Below, one piece after another: positions 61,327-64,000 of a stretch of 64,000 bases of DNA. The translations under genes were made by a program, and so were the position numbers. Origin of the DNA: Drosophila persimilis. Its lineage: Eukaryota; Arthropoda; Insecta; Diptera; Drosophilidae. Under the pieces are notes generated by a model. The model did no database searches. It was given only the letters and a program-made list of their open reading frames with translations, and was not told the origin of the DNA. The stretch lies in NCBI RefSeq assembly GCF_003286085.1, contig NW_020825288.1, positions 21,452,001 to 21,516,000 on the forward strand. The letters run 5' to 3'. Every line of letters begins with the position of its first letter. Position 1 is the first letter of the stretch.

Positions 61327-62228
61327 CCCATCGCATCTAAATGGATTGAGTGCCAGTCCAAGCACATTAACAACATTAGAGGAAAATTCATTTTGCTCAT
61401 AGAGCGCATTAGTTTAGTCACTGCGTGCTGACATTTTATTTATGTAAAGTCTACTTTTAGGTCCTGCCCATTAGCTGGGGCAGATACATATAGCAGAGAG
61501 AGGGAGAGATATTCTAAAGGCTGTTTTACTCCCTGTAGAAAATAAAGCAAACTTCGAATTACAAAAGGACTGACTGGTCTTTAAGTTATTGTTATATTTC
61601 AATGTATTCTCAAAGCTGTGATTAGACTTTAGGGTACTTTCAAAAAACCCATGTTAAGTTCAGATATTATTTATAGAAATATGTATGTCTCTTAATGGAA
61701 ACGGCTACCCTAACGCAATCGAATTGAAGACAACTTTTTAAAGATTTTCCTTCCATATTCCTTCCGGTCTTAATCTTTTATTTCCATGGACTTGCTGTTT
61801 ATTTTTTGGTTGCACTTTGGCCACGCCACATTTTATGCAACAGTTTTTTATATTTTGGCCTTTTATTGCGGCACTTTGCGTGGCTCAGGGCCCAAAGCCC
61901 AGGGCTGAGGGCAAGGTCTGTTTATATTTTTGTGTGTGTGCGCGTGTATTTTTTGGCGAATGTTTTTCCGTGTGCCTCGCTGGGAAGTAGACGACAACAG
62001 TAAACTAAATGTAACTAAAAGCCTTAAGTGTGGTTTTAGCCTGGCCAAGAGCCCTGGCCCAACAATTAAGCTGAAAATGGGGCCAGTCATCCAGTCATCC
62101 AACCAGCCAGCCAGCGGTCTTCTGTGTGGATTTTAGTTTGTATAAACATTGCTTATTGTTTAGTTGGTGGTGCTATCGTAGTTGGCTTAGCCTCCCGCCC
62201 ATTGCCAAACCATTTTGAACTTTCGTGA

Positions 62229-62275
62229 AAACTCAGGCCAGACTTTCGGTCTGGCCTTCTGCTTCGCCTGAGTTT
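62229..62275 (+). other. Two-part hairpin in the receptor intron
   Basis: The inner stem GGCCAGAC (62,236-62,243) pairs with GTCTGGCC (62,249-62,256) around a five-base loop, TTTCG. An outer arm AAACTCAGG (62,229-62,237) pairs with CCTGAGTTT (62,267-62,275). The two stems share the GG at 62,236-62,237, so they partly compete, or the fold has a ten-base bulge on the right. It is shorter than a typical fly microRNA precursor. Confidence 0.4.
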
Positions 62276-62661
62276 CCATTGTCACATTAACTTTTGTTTT
62301 TTCGGGCGTCCAAAGCAATTCAAAATTATTTTATAGAGTAAGTGGTTTATGGATAAATATAAAACTAGAGGCAGGTTCTGTTGCGACCGTATGATACCTG
62401 GTAGCTCTTAAAATCTTCTAAAAACTAAGAAAATATAGAGATATATAGATGCCGAAAAATGGTACAGCACAGACGAATGATATAATTCCGATGTTGAAAG
62501 GATAGAAAATGATTTCCTTGCTAATACTTTAATATTTTCCAGCAGACTTAATCAACAACTGAGGCAGACCTTTTCCGCATTAAATTTTCAGTTATTCTAG
62601 CATTTACTTGCAGGCTTTTATGTCTGCCCTTCTGCCACTTCAGGGGTTGAGCGAATGAACA

Positions 62662-62679
62662 ACATGTCGTATGCGTAAT
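62662..62679 (+). promoter_or_regulatory. GTATGCGTAA-family site in the receptor intron
   Basis: ACATGTCGTATGCGTAAT. It differs by one base from the plus-strand half of the inverted pair at 19,177-19,194 and matches the core at 13,604-13,621. Confidence 0.45.
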
Positions 62680-62974
62680 AAATACATTGACAAAGCCCTC
62701 ACACTCTTGCTCTCACACTTTTGTCTGTCTGTCCGTTTGTCCGTCTGCTTGTGTCAGTGACAAGCATATAAAACTAAATACGACATGATGGTCTGCCCTC
62801 CTGCTCCTGCAGCAGCTTCTATTCGATATTCTATTGGTGTGTGTGGCAAGGACCCTCATGCTCATGTGTCTGTATCTCTGGCCAAATAGCGTGTAAAAAC
62901 CAGCCCAACGCTCACCAACACCCAACGCATTTAAGCGCAATTTGTACTAATTAATACTGAATTTGCCATTGAGT

Positions 62975-62993
62975 GGAGAGAGAGAGAGAGAGA
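62975..62993 (+). repeat. GA dinucleotide microsatellite
   Basis: About nine GA units, in the receptor intron. Confidence 0.8.
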
Positions 62994-63684
62994 GCTACTC
63001 GTAAATAGATCCCCGACTGGGCTGCGGCAATTGAGTTTGTTCTGTGTTCTGTTTTCCCCCCATTGAGTGTTTGAGCTTCTGCCCGGATTGTCGCTCCAGC
63101 CCCATCGATGTCAAGGTGAATGAGTCCGTCGAGTGGTCTGTAACGGACTCTGAAATGAAATGAAATGGAAACGAATCGCTGGCGTAAGAATGTTGTTTAA
63201 TTGACGAGGAATTGTGGTTAGATAGATCATATTTTGGATATTTGTAAATACAAATTAAAGCTTTGCTTTACAGAGAATTTTTTCAATTTAATAAAAGAGA
63301 TTTTCACTCAAAAAATTCGATTGAAAGTTAAGGAGTTTCTTTCTGACTATTCATCCATAAATCTCACTCTTTCCCTTCGGTTTTCATTGTGGTGTCTGGG
63401 CCCATCAAAGTGTCATATTCCAGCACAACCGTCTATCAGTTGTACTGACGACCACAATTGGGGCTGGTCTTTGGATGCACATAAACCGCAATAAACAATT
63501 CCATACCATTTTCCACATTTCACTTTGTCATTCATGGTTTCTCTAACGAGTTTTTCGGAACTTTGCCATTTTAATTAACTTTGATTTGTGCTGGCAGTTT
63601 GATGGCGAAAGGTTTCCTCCGATTGCCATTGCAATTTTCGCCTTAATTGAACTCTGTTTTGGTATGTTTTGGCTTGTTTTGTAG

Positions 63685-63909
63685 GCTATTGGCCACTTGG
63701 TTTTACCTGGTGCAACATTTATGTGACCTGCGATGTTCTGGCCTGTTCATCGAGCATCCTGCACATGTGCTTCATCAGCCTTGGGCGATATCTGGGCATA
63801 CGGAATCCGCTTGGGTCCCGTCATCGATCTACGAAACGTTTGGCTGGCATTAAGATAGCCATTGTCTGGCTGATGGCCATGATGGTATCCAGCTCGATTA
63901 CAGTTTTGG
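63685..63909 (+). CDS. 5-HT2A serotonin receptor, coding exon 2 (TM3, TM4)
   Basis: The exon is bounded by the acceptor TTTTGTAG and donor GTAAGT and carries 225 bp, joining in frame with exon 1 through Gly359. Cys368 (WC) is the conserved extracellular cysteine that pairs with the second loop. Asp375 in TCDVLA is the D3.32 position that binds the amine of serotonin. TM3 ends in [13 protein letters not shown], so the usual DRY is Gly392-Arg393-Tyr394. The second intracellular loop is basic (SRHRSTKR). TM4 carries Trp420. The exon ends after the first base of codon 434 (Gly). Confidence 0.93.
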
Positions 63910-63979
63910 GTAAGTATTGCAGACCCCGTCTACCCCTTACTAGTTGATAATGACCATCTTTTGTGTCCAATGTGTGCAG
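63910..63979 (+). other. Receptor intron, 70 bp
   Basis: It begins GTAAGT and ends TGTGTGCAG. Its size is typical of short Drosophila introns. Its phase matches the previous intron (phase 1), which keeps the frame open. Confidence 0.9.
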
Positions 63980-64000
63980 GTCTGGTCAATGAAAAGAACA
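63980..64000 (+). CDS. 5-HT2A serotonin receptor, coding exon 3 (start only)
   Basis: The exon begins after the acceptor at 63,978-63,979. Joined through Gly434 it encodes GLVNEKN, the start of the second extracellular loop as I remember it from Drosophila 5-HT2A. The rest (TM5-TM7, third cytoplasmic loop, C-terminus) lies outside the window. Confidence 0.85.

Larger units (their letters stand above)
60421..63684 (+). other. Receptor intron, 3,264 bp
   Basis: It starts GTGAGT and ends TTTTGTAG. It holds no coding gene. Contents include a CCAGAA repeat at 61,302-61,326, a strong hairpin at 62,229-62,275, an extended motif-family site at 62,662-62,679 and a GA tract at 62,975-62,993. Introns with such conserved-looking non-coding words may carry enhancers. 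Confidence 0.9.

Overview
This is eukaryotic DNA from a Drosophila-type fly. It is AT-rich and dominated by non-coding sequence with many short CA, GT, CT and CAG tracts. Splice sites are GT-AG, and one intron is only 70 bp. The clearest host gene is an insect 5-HT2-class serotonin receptor, and there is a BEL/Pao LTR retrotransposon of a kind common in flies. I cannot name the species from sequence alone.

Layout. Positions 1 to about 35.87 kb hold no coding gene that I can support. They contain simple repeats, short diverged tandem duplications, candidate regulatory clusters and one candidate non-coding exon with a good splice donor (near 31.98 kb). From 35,875 to 42,317 lies a whole-looking BEL/Pao retrotransposon on the minus strand. 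Its two 475-bp LTRs look identical, it has a 5-bp target duplication, a tRNA-Trp primer site and a single gag-pol frame, so it inserted very recently. From 42.3 to 51.6 kb the sequence is again non-coding, with a GAGA-rich promoter-like patch near 47.2-47.5 kb. At 51,965-52,552 (+) sits a small single-frame gene for a Mic19/CHCHD3-like mitochondrial MICOS subunit. It has a likely 59-bp 5' UTR intron and is flanked by diverged direct repeats. It keeps only the inner cysteine pair of the usual CHCH fold.

From 59,234 to the right edge are three exons of the serotonin receptor 5-HT2A (+). Exon one carries a long glycosylated N-terminal region, TM1 and TM2. Exon two carries TM3 and TM4. The third exon begins at 63,980 and runs off the window. 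The large non-coding region to its left is probably mostly the receptor's upstream regulatory or 5' UTR-intron territory, with the Mic19-like gene possibly nested in it, but the sequence alone does not prove where the receptor transcript begins. A promoter-like site lies at about 56,239.

The most unusual non-coding signal is a dispersed family of near-identical 12-21 bp sites built around GTATGCGTAA. They recur on both strands from about 8.6 kb to 62.7 kb and include one head-on inverted pair at 19,177-19,210 and a 20/21 match between sites 6.5 kb apart. A second over-represented word, TACTCGTA, occurs about 15 times.
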